From CAVZVZ01 sp963778895 (GTDB lineage: Bacteria; Actinomycetota; Acidimicrobiia; Acidimicrobiales; Acidimicrobilacustridaceae): a DNA stretch of 64,000 nucleotides. Below are positions 34,283 to 43,613 of the stretch, piece after piece (the stretch's first letter is position 1; each line of letters opens with the position of its first letter). The translations under genes were made by a program, and so were the position numbers. The stretch covers positions 1,736,001 to 1,800,000 of the forward strand of contig CAVZVZ010000005.1 in assembly GCA_963778895.1 (NCBI GenBank), written 5' to 3'. Under the pieces are notes generated by a model that did no database searches, was not told the DNA's origin, and saw only the letters and a program-made list of their open reading frames with translations.

Positions 34283-34301
34283 CCCGTTAGGGTGCGCGGC
34301 C

Positions 34302-35402
34302 ATGCGCGCAGCTTTGCTCGAGAACTACGGACAGCCCTTGCTCGTGGTCGACGACGTCGACATCGAAGCGCCGCACCACGACGAGGTGCAGATCCGTATC
34401 GCCCACTGCGGCGTCTGCCATTCGGATCTGAGCGTCGTCGACGGCGCCTTTCCGGCACCGGTGCCGTCGGTGCTCGGTCACGAGGCCGCCGGGGTGGTCG
34501 AGTCGGTCGGTACCAGTGTCACGACACTGGTACCCGGCGACCGAGTGATCCTCACGCCCTGCCCACCCTGCGGGCAGTGCTACTACTGCCAACGCGGCGA
34601 GTTCAGCATCTGCGTCAACAGTCTGGGTCTGATGACGAGCACGCTTCCCGACGGCGGCACTCGGTTGAGCCGGGGCGGCCGGCTGGTGTTCCGAGGGCTC
34701 GCCATCGGTGGGTTCGGTGAGCTCGCGACGGTGCAGGAGACGGCGGCCATCAAGGTGCCTGACGATGTTCCCCTCGACATTGCGTGCGTGATCGGTTGTG
34801 CCGTGCAGACCGGTGTGGGCGCCGTGATCAACACGGCGGGCGTGGAGCCCGGCGCGACGGTGTTGATCACCGGTCTCGGGGGCGTCGGGCTCTCCATCGT
34901 GCAGGGTGCGGTGGTGGCCGGAGCGAGCCGCGTGATCGTGAGCGATCCCGTCGAGGCGCGCCGCGACGCCGCTGTCCGTTTCGGAGCGACCGACGCGATC
35001 GATCCCACCACCACGGACGTCGTGTCGGCGGTCAAGGATCTGACCGACGGCATCGGCACTGACTACGCGTTCGAGGCCGCCGGGCAAGCGCCGTTGATCG
35101 ATGTCGGTCTGCAGGCGACCCGCTCCGGCGGCACCACGGTGGTGGTGGGCGTGCCACCCCTCGATCAAGGTTTGACGATCAGTCCCATCGCACTCTTCGC
35201 GACGCTCGAAAAGAAATTGGTCGGCTCTCTTCTCGGAAGCGTGAACGCTCGTCGTGACATCCCGCTCTTGATCGCGCTCTGGCAGACGGGCCGACTCGAT
35301 CTCGAGGGACTGATCACGGCGCAGCGACCGATCGATCAGGTCAACGAGGCGTTCGACGACCTTCGGGCCAGTCGCGGCATCCGGACCGTGCTCAGCTTCT
35401 GA
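34302..35402 (+). CDS. Zinc-dependent alcohol dehydrogenase
   Basis: The 366 residues belong to the medium-chain dehydrogenases: catalytic zinc ligands in HCGVCHSDLS (Cys36) and LGHEAAG (His60, Glu61), the four-Cys structural zinc loop CPPCGQCYYCQRGEFSIC, and the NAD-binding GLGGVGLS. The domain order and VIGCAVQTGVGAV fit class III-like or mycothiol/aryl alcohol types. It follows the P450 gene after 19 bases and probably shares its transcript; the pair may convert one substrate in two steps. Confidence 0.9.
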   Translation: MRAALLENYGQPLLVVDDVDIEAPHHDEVQIRIAHCGVCHSDLSVVDGAFPAPVPSVLGHEAAGVVESVGTSVTTLVPGDRVILTPCPPCGQCYYCQRGEFSICVNSLGLMTSTLPDGGTRLSRGGRLVFRGLAIGGFGELATVQETAAIKVPDDVPLDIACVIGCAVQTGVGAVINTAGVEPGATVLITGLGGVGLSIVQGAVVAGASRVIVSDPVEARRDAAVRFGATDAIDPTTTDVVSAVKDLTDGIGTDYAFEAAGQAPLIDVGLQATRSGGTTVVVGVPPLDQGLTISPIALFATLEKKLVGSLLGSVNARRDIPLLIALWQTGRLDLEGLITAQRPIDQVNEAFDDLRASRGIRTVLSF

Positions 35403-35408
35403 CGCCGC

Positions 35409-35936
35409 TCATCGCTTGAACAGGGGTGGGTTCGTGCCCGCAGTCCAGCGCTCACCGTCCCAGTAGCGCTGGTCGGATTCCGCGAACGGGTCGGCGTACC
35501 AGCCCGGTGGTGGCGGCGGAGTAGCTGCGTCGGCTGACGGTGCCGGCGCGTCGAACGACGCCCGTGGTGGCGCCGTCGCGGGTTGGGCGTCTCTCGTGTC
35601 GGCGAGGCGTTCGCCGCCGAGCAGCGACCAGAAGGCGTCGACCTTGGCGTGGTAGGAGCCGGCGTCGATCTGCCCTGCTCGCTGCGCGACTGTCAGGTCG
35701 ACCAGCTCTCGGGCGGCCTCGAGTGAGTCGCCGGTGACCTGTACCCCGTACTGGCAGACCGGGCAGTAGACGGCGTGCCGAGCCTTGCCCGGCACGAGCG
35801 GGATGAAGAACAAGCTGAACCAGTTGCGGATCTCCAGCAGGTGGAACGTGACGTGGTTCCGGCAATGGGGGCACAACGCCGGTGCGACCTCACCCCGATC
35901 TCGGGGCTTGCGGGGGCCGAAGCCCATGATGAGCAC
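35409..35936 (-). CDS. Zinc-ribbon and DUF2510 domain protein
   Basis: The 175 residues start MLIMGFGPRKPRDRGEVAPA followed by a zinc ribbon (CPHC at 22-25, CPVC at 58-61) separated by a hydrophobic FSLFFIPLVPG stretch, then a helical middle and a C-terminal DUF2510 unit (PGWYADPFAESDQRYWDGER), a short motif common in actinobacterial membrane-associated proteins. Function unknown. The start may be at residue 4. It is convergent with the dehydrogenase gene after six bases. Confidence 0.75.
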   Translation of the reverse strand: MLIMGFGPRKPRDRGEVAPALCPHCRNHVTFHLLEIRNWFSLFFIPLVPGKARHAVYCPVCQYGVQVTGDSLEAARELVDLTVAQRAGQIDAGSYHAKVDAFWSLLGGERLADTRDAQPATAPPRASFDAPAPSADAATPPPPPGWYADPFAESDQRYWDGERWTAGTNPPLFKR

Positions 35937-36000
35937 GGGACCATCTTGGCCGCGCCGGCGGGCATGGAGGACGTCGGCCGCTCCGAGAGCGTGCCGCCCG

Positions 36001-37893
36001 CTATCTGCCCTGGGCCATGTGGACCGCGAGCGATGTCTTGGCCGCGGCGACCTCGGGATTGCTGTCGTCCCATCCCGGTACGCCGGCGTATCCCGTGAAC
36101 GGGTTGGCGGCGACGTTCGTGAGCTCCGACGGGTCCTGGTCGAGCACGTAGATCTCGTACTCGTCCGGGAGAGTCAGCGTGGGCCCGTTCTGGATCTTGA
36201 AGGTGCCGGCCGGGTAGAGCACCACTTTGAGGCAGTGGCGACCCTCCGCCGCTGCCACCACGCAGTCCTGGCGCATTTCCCGGTACGGACGGAGATAGCG
36301 CAGATCAGCGGAGGTCTTGAAATGGGAGATGTAGGTGTCGGTGTACCAGTTCGACGTCGTGCCCCGGTACAGGGGTACGAGGCTGCGGCCGTCCTGCGGC
36401 AGCAGGGCCGTGGCCTGCTGCCAGTCGAGCAGGGTGGCGGGTATGTCGCGGAGGTTCGCCAGATGGTCGACCACGCCGCCCGGGGCATCGCTGTCGTAGA
36501 TGTAGAGGGGCACCCGCACGGTCATCTCGTACGCGTCCTCTTTCTGCTCGACGCGGTGGTTACCGAGCTCACGGCCCTGATCGGAAGTGAAGATGATGCG
36601 CTTGGGCCGAGACGGGTTCTTGGCCAGGAACGCGTCGATCATCTCGGGTAGCCGATTGTCGACGGCCTGGAGCGACGGCGCGGTCATGCTGCGCTTCCAT
36701 TTCGACGCCGGAAGGCACGTGCTGAACGTTTGCAGCACATAGGGCTTGTCGGAGAGGTCCGGATCGGTGGCGCCGGGGCAACCCTCGTCCCACGAGGGTT
36801 GGTACTCCGTCAAGCCAGGGAGCACTTTGCTCGCGTCGTAATCGGCCGCGGGCGTGCCGGGCACGTGTGGCGCCTGGGGCATCCAGTAGAGGGTGCACGG
36901 CGATGCGCAGTTCTGGATGCCGGTCATCGTGAGGTCCGCGGTCTTGTAGGTGCCGTAGGCCGCTGGGCCCTGTGTGGTCGTGTCGTAGTGGTTGAGTACG
37001 CCGTTCTCGACCAGGTTGTACTTCGTGAACAACTCAGCGGTATCGAGGTACTGGACGTGGTCGTCGACCACGCCCGGCAGGTTCGGCCAGTTGTTCGGGG
37101 CCCCTTCGGCCTGTTTGCATTCGTGGTCCCAGTTGACGCGCTTGCCGTACCAACCCACCCAGACCCCGGCGTTGGCCAGAGCCTTGGGGATCAAGCTGTT
37201 GCGTGCCGCGGCCCACTTCGGGCAGACAACGCTGTTGGATTGGTTGCAGTTCATGCCGTGGTGGTCGACGGTCTCACCGGTCAGGAGCGTGGCTCGCACC
37301 GGTCCGCACAACGGACTGGGGGCTACTGCCTGGGTGAAGTTGTACCAATGCGGACCGGCGAACTTGGCGAAGGTGCGCGGCATGTAGATACGGCGTCGTG
37401 TCGATCGACTCGTCGTCGAGCATGACGAACAACACGTCGGGTTGGACAGGCGGCCCCGATGTGGTGGTGGTCGTGGTCGACGACGTTGATCCGGTTGTGG
37501 TCGACGTCGCGCACGGATCATCCGTCGTGGTGGTCGAGCCGTCGGTGGTGGTGGTGTCTGCGGCGGTGGTGGTGGTCGTCTGCCGTCGGTGGTGGTGGTG
37601 TCCTCGGCGGTGGTGGTGGTGTCTGCGGCGGTGGTGGTGGTGTCTTCGGCGGTGGTGGTGGTCGTGGTGGTCGGCGCCTCGGTCGAAGTCGTCGAACACG
37701 GCGCGGTGGTCGTGGTCGTGGACGTGCTCGTGGAGGTACTAGCGGTGGTGCTCGCGGCGGTGGTGGACGTGGTCCCGTAGGTCGTGTTGGGGTCGCTCGG
37801 CGGCTCCGGCTGACAGGCGACGGCCACCAGGAGCAGCACGGACGCGACCAGCACTCCACCAGCTCGAATCCTCGAGAGTCCTGCTCCCTGCAC
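36001..37893 (-). pseudogene. Sulfatase family lipoprotein with Thr-rich stalk, two frameshifts
   Basis: GTG at 37893, behind a GGGGGG-type ribosome site, starts a lipoprotein signal (AGGVLVASVLLLVAVACQPE). A Thr/Asp/Glu stalk of about 100 residues follows. The enzyme part reads PDVLFVMLDDESID, then in another frame MPRTFAKFAGPHWYNFTQAV and PLCGPVRATLLTG, the CxPxR sulfatase signature whose Cys becomes formylglycine, then CPKWAAARNSLIPKALANAG, IIFTSDQGRELGNHRVEQKE and a long C-terminus. Frames change near 37590, inside the stalk repeat, and near 37385. The family includes arylsulfatases and other phospho/sulfohydrolases. Exported, membrane anchored. Confidence 0.75.
37557..37663. repeat. 21-base tandem repeat coding the Thr stalk
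   Basis: Units of 21 bases of the form TCTKCGGCGGTGGTGGTGGTS begin at 37557, 37601, 37622 and 37643 and encode on the minus strand seven-residue blocks such as AEDTTTT. Between 37578 and 37600 one unit is 23 bases long, which is exactly where the reading frame of the sulfatase stalk breaks. Confidence 0.85.
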
Positions 37894-38030
37894 CCCGCCC
37901 CCCTCTACGGTCGTCAGGGGCCAGATGGTACCGAACATGAGTCGGCTCTGTTCGGTCGGGCCGGGACGACTTTCCGCCTTCTGAACGCCGCCACCGCTGG
38001 TGACCAGGGGGTCGGTAACCTGCCCCGGCC

Positions 38031-39899
38031 ATGGCCGTCTCGACCAGCACCCCGGCGCGAACGGGTGGGAGCCCGCGTCGGCCGTGGTGGTCCCGCTACC
38101 GCTGGCCGCTGCTCGCCGCATTGGTTCTGCTGGTGGTGTGTCTGGTCCCGATTCTGATGTCCGGGATCGACGGGGCCGGACGAACCTGGCACCCCGCCGG
38201 TGATTGGTCCGTGCTCGAGCTGCGCACCCGCGATGTCGGATCGTCGAACACGCCCCTGCTCGGGCCCTACTCACGGTACGGCTGGAACCACCCCGGGCCG
38301 CTCCTCTTCTGGTTGCTGGCGGTGCCGTACCGGTTGTTCGGGCAATCGTCGTCGTCGATGTTGCTCTCGGCGGCGCTCGTCAACGTGGCCGCCATCATCG
38401 GGCTGGCCATCTTCGCCTGGCGTCGAGGCCGACTGCCGCTGGCGGCGGGCGCGATAACCGGGGTGGCGATCTTGTGCACGCACCTCGGCCCCTCGTTCCT
38501 GCGCGATCCCTGGAACCCATCGATCACCGCGTTGCCCTTCGCGTTCGTCGTGATGCTGGCCTGGTCGGCCTGGGAGGGCGACGGCCCGGCCGTGCCGCTG
38601 CTCGCGCTGGGCGGGTCGCTCTTGGTGCAGAGCCATGTCGGGTTCGCGGCGCTGGTCGCAGCGCTGTGGGTGATCGGAACGGTCGGGTTCTGTCGCCGTC
38701 GCCGTGGTGATTGGCAGCGGACCGTCGGGTGGTCCGCGGCCGTGCTCGTCGTGTGTTGGGTACCGGTGCTGGTCGACCAGATCGCAGGGACGGGCAACCT
38801 GAGTGATCTCGCGCACTATTTCTACGGAGGCTCGGTCGAGCCCGCCGCGGGGTGGGGTACCGCCGCCAAAGTGATTGCCAAGGAGCTGGGCGGCATCGCT
38901 CCCTGGCTCGGCGGCGACGAACGCGGGGGCTTCAACGGTGGGCTCGTCACGACATCGGCGGGCTCGCTGATCGCGCCCGTCGTCGCGTTCGTGGCGGCGC
39001 TGGCCATCGCGATCCGACGTCGGGCCCATAGCGCGGTACGCCTGCAGTTGGTGGTGCTGGCGTCGATGTTCGTCGGCTTCGTATCCGTCGCGAGGATCAC
39101 CGGGCCCGTGTTCGCGTACCTGGTTCGCTGGCTCTGGGTGTTGGCCTTGTTCTGGTGGTTGTCGATCTTCTGGTCGCTGTGGTCTGCACTGTTCGCCGAA
39201 CTGCGTTCGTCGGTAGGCCAACGCGACGCCGACAGTCGTCGTCGATGGATGACGGCCAGGAGGTGGGCCACAGTCGGGTTGGTACTGCTCGCGTTCGTCG
39301 TCGTCACGCGTACGTCCGTGCGCACCGCATCGGGAATCGACCACATCGGGACACCGGACGGCGAGTGGTATGTGACGCTCGACGTGATCAGCGACGAGGT
39401 CGTCGCCGGCGCGCCAAGGGACGGACCGGTGCTCGTGCGAGCCGTCGGGTCGAACAACGGCTCGATCGGTGATGCAGTTCGGTTGCAGCTCGAGCGCCAC
39501 GGTGTGCCGGTGGTGGTCGATGACGATCAACGACACAAGTACGGCAAAGGGCGGCTGGCCAAGGACCATCCCCCGGTCGCGATCATGACCGTGGCCACGG
39601 GGGCCACGCTGACGGGTCCGTTGGGCGCGACCTACGGAACGCCCATCGCAACCTGGGATCCGCTCGCGCCCGACGAGCGACAGTTCGCCAACGCGCTCGA
39701 GGACGAGCTGGCGGACCAACTCTCGCTGATCGGGCGGGACGACCTGGTCACGGCGCTTCGTAGTGGTGGCAGCCTCGAAGGCGCACACGACCTGGAGGGC
39801 GTGAAACAGGACCTGCTGCAGGCCGTCGAGCAGTACCGCCGCCAAGGCGACCCGGTCACGGTTTACGTCGACCGCTCCGTGCCGCAGCCCGCGAACTGA
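38031..39899 (+). CDS. Large polytopic membrane protein, GT-C glycosyltransferase-like
   Basis: The 622-residue protein has about 10-12 hydrophobic helices in residues 25-430 and a soluble C-terminal domain of about 190 residues. After helix 1, DWSVLELRTRDVGSSNTPLLG and YGWNHPGPLLFWLLAVPYRL form an acidic extracytoplasmic loop, a layout like GT-C lipid-linked sugar transferases. I do not recognise the exact family. It starts 137 bases from the divergent sulfatase lipoprotein gene, so the two may act on the same cell-surface glycan. ATG start. Confidence 0.65.
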   Translation: MAVSTSTPARTGGSPRRPWWSRYRWPLLAALVLLVVCLVPILMSGIDGAGRTWHPAGDWSVLELRTRDVGSSNTPLLGPYSRYGWNHPGPLLFWLLAVPYRLFGQSSSSMLLSAALVNVAAIIGLAIFAWRRGRLPLAAGAITGVAILCTHLGPSFLRDPWNPSITALPFAFVVMLAWSAWEGDGPAVPLLALGGSLLVQSHVGFAALVAALWVIGTVGFCRRRRGDWQRTVGWSAAVLVVCWVPVLVDQIAGTGNLSDLAHYFYGGSVEPAAGWGTAAKVIAKELGGIAPWLGGDERGGFNGGLVTTSAGSLIAPVVAFVAALAIAIRRRAHSAVRLQLVVLASMFVGFVSVARITGPVFAYLVRWLWVLALFWWLSIFWSLWSALFAELRSSVGQRDADSRRRWMTARRWATVGLVLLAFVVVTRTSVRTASGIDHIGTPDGEWYVTLDVISDEVVAGAPRDGPVLVRAVGSNNGSIGDAVRLQLERHGVPVVVDDDQRHKYGKGRLAKDHPPVAIMTVATGATLTGPLGATYGTPIATWDPLAPDERQFANALEDELADQLSLIGRDDLVTALRSGGSLEGAHDLEGVKQDLLQAVEQYRRQGDPVTVYVDRSVPQPAN

Positions 39900-39938
39900 C
39901 GCTCGCTCCGCCACCGGGCGCCGGGGCGCGGTCCTAGG

Positions 39939-41333
39939 GTGCGAGTCGTGACCCCTGCTGCCCGGCCGATCGAGACCGATGTCGTGATCGTGGGCGGCGG
40001 GCTGGCCGGGTTGACGACGGCGCGTCGGTTGGCCGCGAGCGGCCACGACGTGCGCGTGCTCGAGGCCAGGGACCGGGTCGGCGGCCGGACGTGCACCGTC
40101 GCTGCGGGCGCGGACTGTTGGCACGACCTGGGTGGCCAGTGGGTCGGTCCGACTCAGGACCATGTCGCCGCGCTCCTGACCGAGCTCGGGCTGCGCACGT
40201 TCCCGACCTGGACCGCTGGCGACTTCATGGCCGGCGTGGGCTCAGAGCTGAGCCGATACCGCGGACGGATACCTCGGCTCGGAGTGCGGGTGCTCGCCGA
40301 CGCGCTTCAAGCTCAACTTCGCCTCGACCGCATGGCGCGGCGTGTACCGCCGGACCGACCCTGGGATGCGGTGCGGGCGCTCGAGTGGGACAGCGAGACG
40401 TTCGAGACCTGGATTCGACGGGCCACGTACACCGAGGGCGGCGGCGAGTACTTCCGTGTGATCTCGGACGCGGTCTTTGCCAGCGAACCTTCGTCGTTCT
40501 CGTTGTTGCACGCGCTCGCCTACATCCGCTCCGGTCAAGGGGTCGATCACCTCATCGACACCCGCGGCGGCGCCCAGCAGGACCGCGTGATGGGCGGAAC
40601 CCAACAGATGAGCGAGTTGATGGCCACGGCTCTGGGCGACCGGGTGATGCTGAACGCGCCTGTGCACCGCGTCGAGTACGGCGACGAAGGCGGTGCCGCC
40701 GGTGGTGTGCTCGTGACCACCCAGGTCGCGACCGTGAGCGCCCGGCGGGCGGTGGTCGCCGTACCGCCGACTCTGGCCGGCCGGATCGACTACCGACCGG
40801 CGATGCCGGCACGGCGCGATCAGCTGACGCAACGAATGCCCGCGGGCGCGGTGATCAAGTGCCTGGCGGTGTACGACCACCCGTTCTGGCGAGACGACGG
40901 GCTCAATGGCCAGGTGGCGAGCAACCGGCCGCCGGTGAAGATCACCTTCGACACGTCCCCGCCCGCCGGCGGGTCTGGTGTGCTGCTCGCGTTCGTCGAG
41001 GGCCGGTCGGCCGTCGAGCTCGGTGAGGCGTCACCCGACGATTTGCGAACCGCGGTACTCGACGCGCTGGCGGGGTACTTCGGCGATCGGGCTCGCCGGG
41101 TCGAGGACTTCGTGACGAAGGACTGGCAGAAAGAACAGTGGACTCGGGGTTGCTACGGGGCGCACCTGCCTCCAGGGGCTTGGACGCAGTTCGGCCCCGC
41201 TCTACGGCGGCCTGTCGGGCCCATCCACTGGGCCGGCACCGAGACCGCGGTGGTCTGGACCGGTTACATGGACGGAGCGATCGAGTCGGGCGAGCGGGCC
41301 GCGCGTGAGGTGCAGCTCGCCCTCGAATCCTGA
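39939..41333 (+). CDS. Flavin monoamine oxidase family protein
   Basis: The 464 residues show an FAD Rossmann motif VIVGGGLAGLTTARRLAASG, EARDRVGGRT and a C-terminal FAD end HWAGTETAVVWTGYMDGAIE, SGERAAREV. DLGGQWVGPTQDHVAALLTE is typical of bacterial monoamine and putrescine oxidases. It oxidises an amine to aldehyde plus ammonia and peroxide; the substrate is unknown. Start at GTG 39939 or GTG 39948. It follows the membrane protein gene after 39 bases and is convergent with the SDR gene. Confidence 0.88.
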   Translation: MRVVTPAARPIETDVVIVGGGLAGLTTARRLAASGHDVRVLEARDRVGGRTCTVAAGADCWHDLGGQWVGPTQDHVAALLTELGLRTFPTWTAGDFMAGVGSELSRYRGRIPRLGVRVLADALQAQLRLDRMARRVPPDRPWDAVRALEWDSETFETWIRRATYTEGGGEYFRVISDAVFASEPSSFSLLHALAYIRSGQGVDHLIDTRGGAQQDRVMGGTQQMSELMATALGDRVMLNAPVHRVEYGDEGGAAGGVLVTTQVATVSARRAVVAVPPTLAGRIDYRPAMPARRDQLTQRMPAGAVIKCLAVYDHPFWRDDGLNGQVASNRPPVKITFDTSPPAGGSGVLLAFVEGRSAVELGEASPDDLRTAVLDALAGYFGDRARRVEDFVTKDWQKEQWTRGCYGAHLPPGAWTQFGPALRRPVGPIHWAGTETAVVWTGYMDGAIESGERAAREVQLALES

Positions 41334-41350
41334 CGACCTCCGACTGCGGG

Positions 41351-42139
41351 TCAGAGGTCGGGGAGTCCCATGTCGTAGTTCGGTTGCTCGATCCCGCCGT
41401 CGACCTCGAGCACCTTGCCGGTGAGAAAGCCGCCGGCGCGGGACGCCAGGTACAGCACCGCGATGGAGATGTCCTCGACCTCGCCGAGCCGTTGCAGCGG
41501 AGTGGTCGCCACCATCGCGTCGTGCAGCTCGTCGTTGGTGAGCACGATCTCGAGCGCGGACGTCGCGGTCGCGCCCACCGCGATGGCGTTGACTCGTATG
41601 CGCGGTGCGAGATCCGAGGCAAGGAGACGGGTGAGATGGCTGAGCGCGGCCTTCGCCGTGCCGTACGCGGCATAGCCCCTACCCGTTAGCCGGCCAACAG
41701 CTGATGAGATGTTCACCACCGCGCCGCCGCCGGTCTCGAGCATGTGTGGCGTCGCGAGCTTCGTGAGGGTGAACGCGGTGGTGACGTTGAAGTGGAACGC
41801 CGCCTCGAAGAATCGCTCCGAGGTGTTGAGGAACGGACGCGGTTCCGTACCACCGGCGTTGTTCACGACGATGTCGAGCCGGCCGAACTCGCTGATCGCG
41901 GCGTCGACCAGACCGGGCAGGTTGGCGGTGTCGCTCACGTCGGCGGGGAGCACGAGCGCTCGCCGCCCGAGGGCCGCCACTTCGGCCGCGACCCCCTCGA
42001 GTTGGTCTGCGGTACGGGAGGTGATCACCACGTCGGCGCCCTGCTCGGCGAGGGCGAGGGCCGACGCGCGGCCGATGCCGCGCCCTGCGCCGGTGACGAT
42101 GGCAACTTGATCATCGAGACGAAATCGGTCGAGGAGCAC
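41351..42139 (-). CDS. Short-chain dehydrogenase/reductase
   Basis: The 262-residue classical SDR has TGAGRGIGRAS at 16-26, NNAGG near 92, the catalytic Ser in NISSAVG and Tyr/Lys in YAAYGTAKAALSH, and the late IAVLYLASRAGGFLTGKVLE with VDGGIEQPNY. Many close relatives act on fatty-acid or steroid-type alcohols; the substrate cannot be assigned. It is preceded on the minus strand by the candidate riboswitch region of the divergent VanY gene and stands alone. Confidence 0.9.
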   Translation of the reverse strand: MLLDRFRLDDQVAIVTGAGRGIGRASALALAEQGADVVITSRTADQLEGVAAEVAALGRRALVLPADVSDTANLPGLVDAAISEFGRLDIVVNNAGGTEPRPFLNTSERFFEAAFHFNVTTAFTLTKLATPHMLETGGGAVVNISSAVGRLTGRGYAAYGTAKAALSHLTRLLASDLAPRIRVNAIAVGATATSALEIVLTNDELHDAMVATTPLQRLGEVEDISIAVLYLASRAGGFLTGKVLEVDGGIEQPNYDMGLPDL

Positions 42140-42204
42140 GGGCGCTGACGCTACTGCCAGCGGTGGTGGGCCGTCATTCCCACCACCGACCGTGAATGAC
42201 TCAA

Positions 42205-42331
42205 GCCTTTCGCCGGCGCCGCCGAATCTCTAACCTGTGTAGAGCCGCGGGCGGGCTTGGGGCACTCCGTCGCGGCGTAGCCGGGATCTTCTCTCTCGTA
42301 TCGCGCCTTCGCGCTCGAGAGGAGGAAGCCC
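42205..42331 (+). ncRNA. Candidate c-di-AMP (ydaO-type) riboswitch
   Basis: The leader of the VanY-type gene contains CGCCGAATC, a hairpin TCTA-ACCTGTG-TAGA, GCCGCGGG, GGGGCACTCC and AGCCGGGATC in the order and rough spacing of the ydaO/c-di-AMP aptamer core, ending at GAGGAGGAAG just before the GTG. These RNAs are known upstream of cell-wall hydrolase genes in actinomycetes. The match was made by eye and the fold was not computed. Confidence 0.4.
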
Positions 42332-43549
42332 GTGGGTCGACGTGGTCGGCACTGGACTCGCGGGTTCGGCGTGCTCATCGTCGGGGTGACCCTGACAACC
42401 GGTGTGGCGGTCGGCGCACAGGCGCAGGCCGGTGACGATGCCCGGGCCGAGCGGGAACAGGTGCGTGGGCAACGAGCGCAGGTCGCGCTGCAGGTGAACG
42501 CGCTCCAGGCCGACAACGCCACCCTCGACCAAGCGACACGCGACATCGAGGACAATCTGCGCTTCCAGGAGGCGTTGCAGGCGGATGCACAACGCGCCGC
42601 CGACCAAGCGGTGCAGGAGGCCATCGACGCGCAAGCCGCGGCCGATGCGAAAGCGATCGAGCTCGACACGCTCGAAGCGCGCATGCAGCAATTCGCGGTG
42701 AACGCCTACGTCGACCCGCCCGGCAACAACCTGCTCGATCGGTTGAAGGCCGACAACGCGAGCGATGCCGCGCAGAAGCAAGCGCTGATCGACCTGAGCG
42801 CGAGCCGTGACGGTGATGTCGTCGACCAGCTTCGAGCGGCGCGTGTTGCCTATCAACAGGAGCGCGAGCGAGCCGACCAGGCGCGAGCCGATGCCGAGGC
42901 CCGTCAACGTGACGCGCAACAGCGCACGATCGAGCTGCAGCAGGCGAAGTCAACGCAGGCGCAGTTCGCCGGCCAACTCGAAGAGCGACTCAACGCCAAG
43001 CTGGCCGAAGCGAACGCGTTGGCGAGCGCCGATGCGCGCCTTTCCGCCACGATCTCGGCCGAACAAGCCGACCTGGCCCGCAGGCTGCGGGATCTGGCCC
43101 CACCCCCGCCGCGAGATTCGGGTGGGTCGCCCTCGACGCCGCCGCCGAGCGTGGCGCCGGTGCCGTTGGCGACCGTCCGAGGGATCACCGTCAACAAGAG
43201 CATCGCCAAGCAACTCGACGCGTTGCTCGCTGCGGCCAGCGCCGACGGGATCGCACTGAGCGGCACGGGCTATCGCGATCCCGCTCAGCAGATCGAGTTG
43301 CGCAAGCAGCATTGCGGAACCGGCTACTACGAGATCTATGTGATGCCGCCGTATCTCTGCACCCCGCCGACCGCGATCCCGGGCAGCTCGATGCACGAGC
43401 AAGGTCTCGCTGTCGACTTCACGTGGAAGGGGTCGTCGCTCACGAACCAGGACAACGCCGCCTTCACATGGTTGTCGGCCAATGCGGCCACGTTCGGCTT
43501 CTACAACCTGCCGAGCGAACCCTGGCACTGGTCGATCAGCGGCAAGTAG
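42332..43549 (+). CDS. Secreted coiled-coil D,D-carboxypeptidase (VanY family)
   Basis: The 405-residue protein has a signal peptide (FGVLIVGVTLTTGVAVGAQAQA), a long coiled coil (about 35-250, rich in Ala, Gln, Glu and Arg heptads, like the PcsB/EnvC class that is regulated by FtsEX), a Pro/Ser linker and a VanY-type zinc peptidase with SSMHEQGLAVDF (ligands His355 and Asp362) and EPWHW (catalytic Glu396, ligand His399). It likely trims peptidoglycan stem peptides. GTG start with GAGGAGG seven bases upstream. The leader may be a c-di-AMP riboswitch. Confidence 0.85.
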   Translation: MGRRGRHWTRGFGVLIVGVTLTTGVAVGAQAQAGDDARAEREQVRGQRAQVALQVNALQADNATLDQATRDIEDNLRFQEALQADAQRAADQAVQEAIDAQAAADAKAIELDTLEARMQQFAVNAYVDPPGNNLLDRLKADNASDAAQKQALIDLSASRDGDVVDQLRAARVAYQQERERADQARADAEARQRDAQQRTIELQQAKSTQAQFAGQLEERLNAKLAEANALASADARLSATISAEQADLARRLRDLAPPPPRDSGGSPSTPPPSVAPVPLATVRGITVNKSIAKQLDALLAAASADGIALSGTGYRDPAQQIELRKQHCGTGYYEIYVMPPYLCTPPTAIPGSSMHEQGLAVDFTWKGSSLTNQDNAAFTWLSANAATFGFYNLPSEPWHWSISGK

Positions 43550-43613
43550 GTCCCTGACCACGCGCGCATCCGGGCTTCCCGCGGCGCGGCGAGCCGTGCC
43601 ACGATGGCTCACC

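Noticed and set aside
37557..37663. CRISPR array
   Set aside because: The units are contiguous 21-base coding repeats without unique spacers and no cas genes are present.
38271..40163. A 630-codon minus-strand frame opposite the large membrane protein gene
   Set aside because: Arg/His/Asp-rich composition without domains; the plus strand has a coherent membrane protein.
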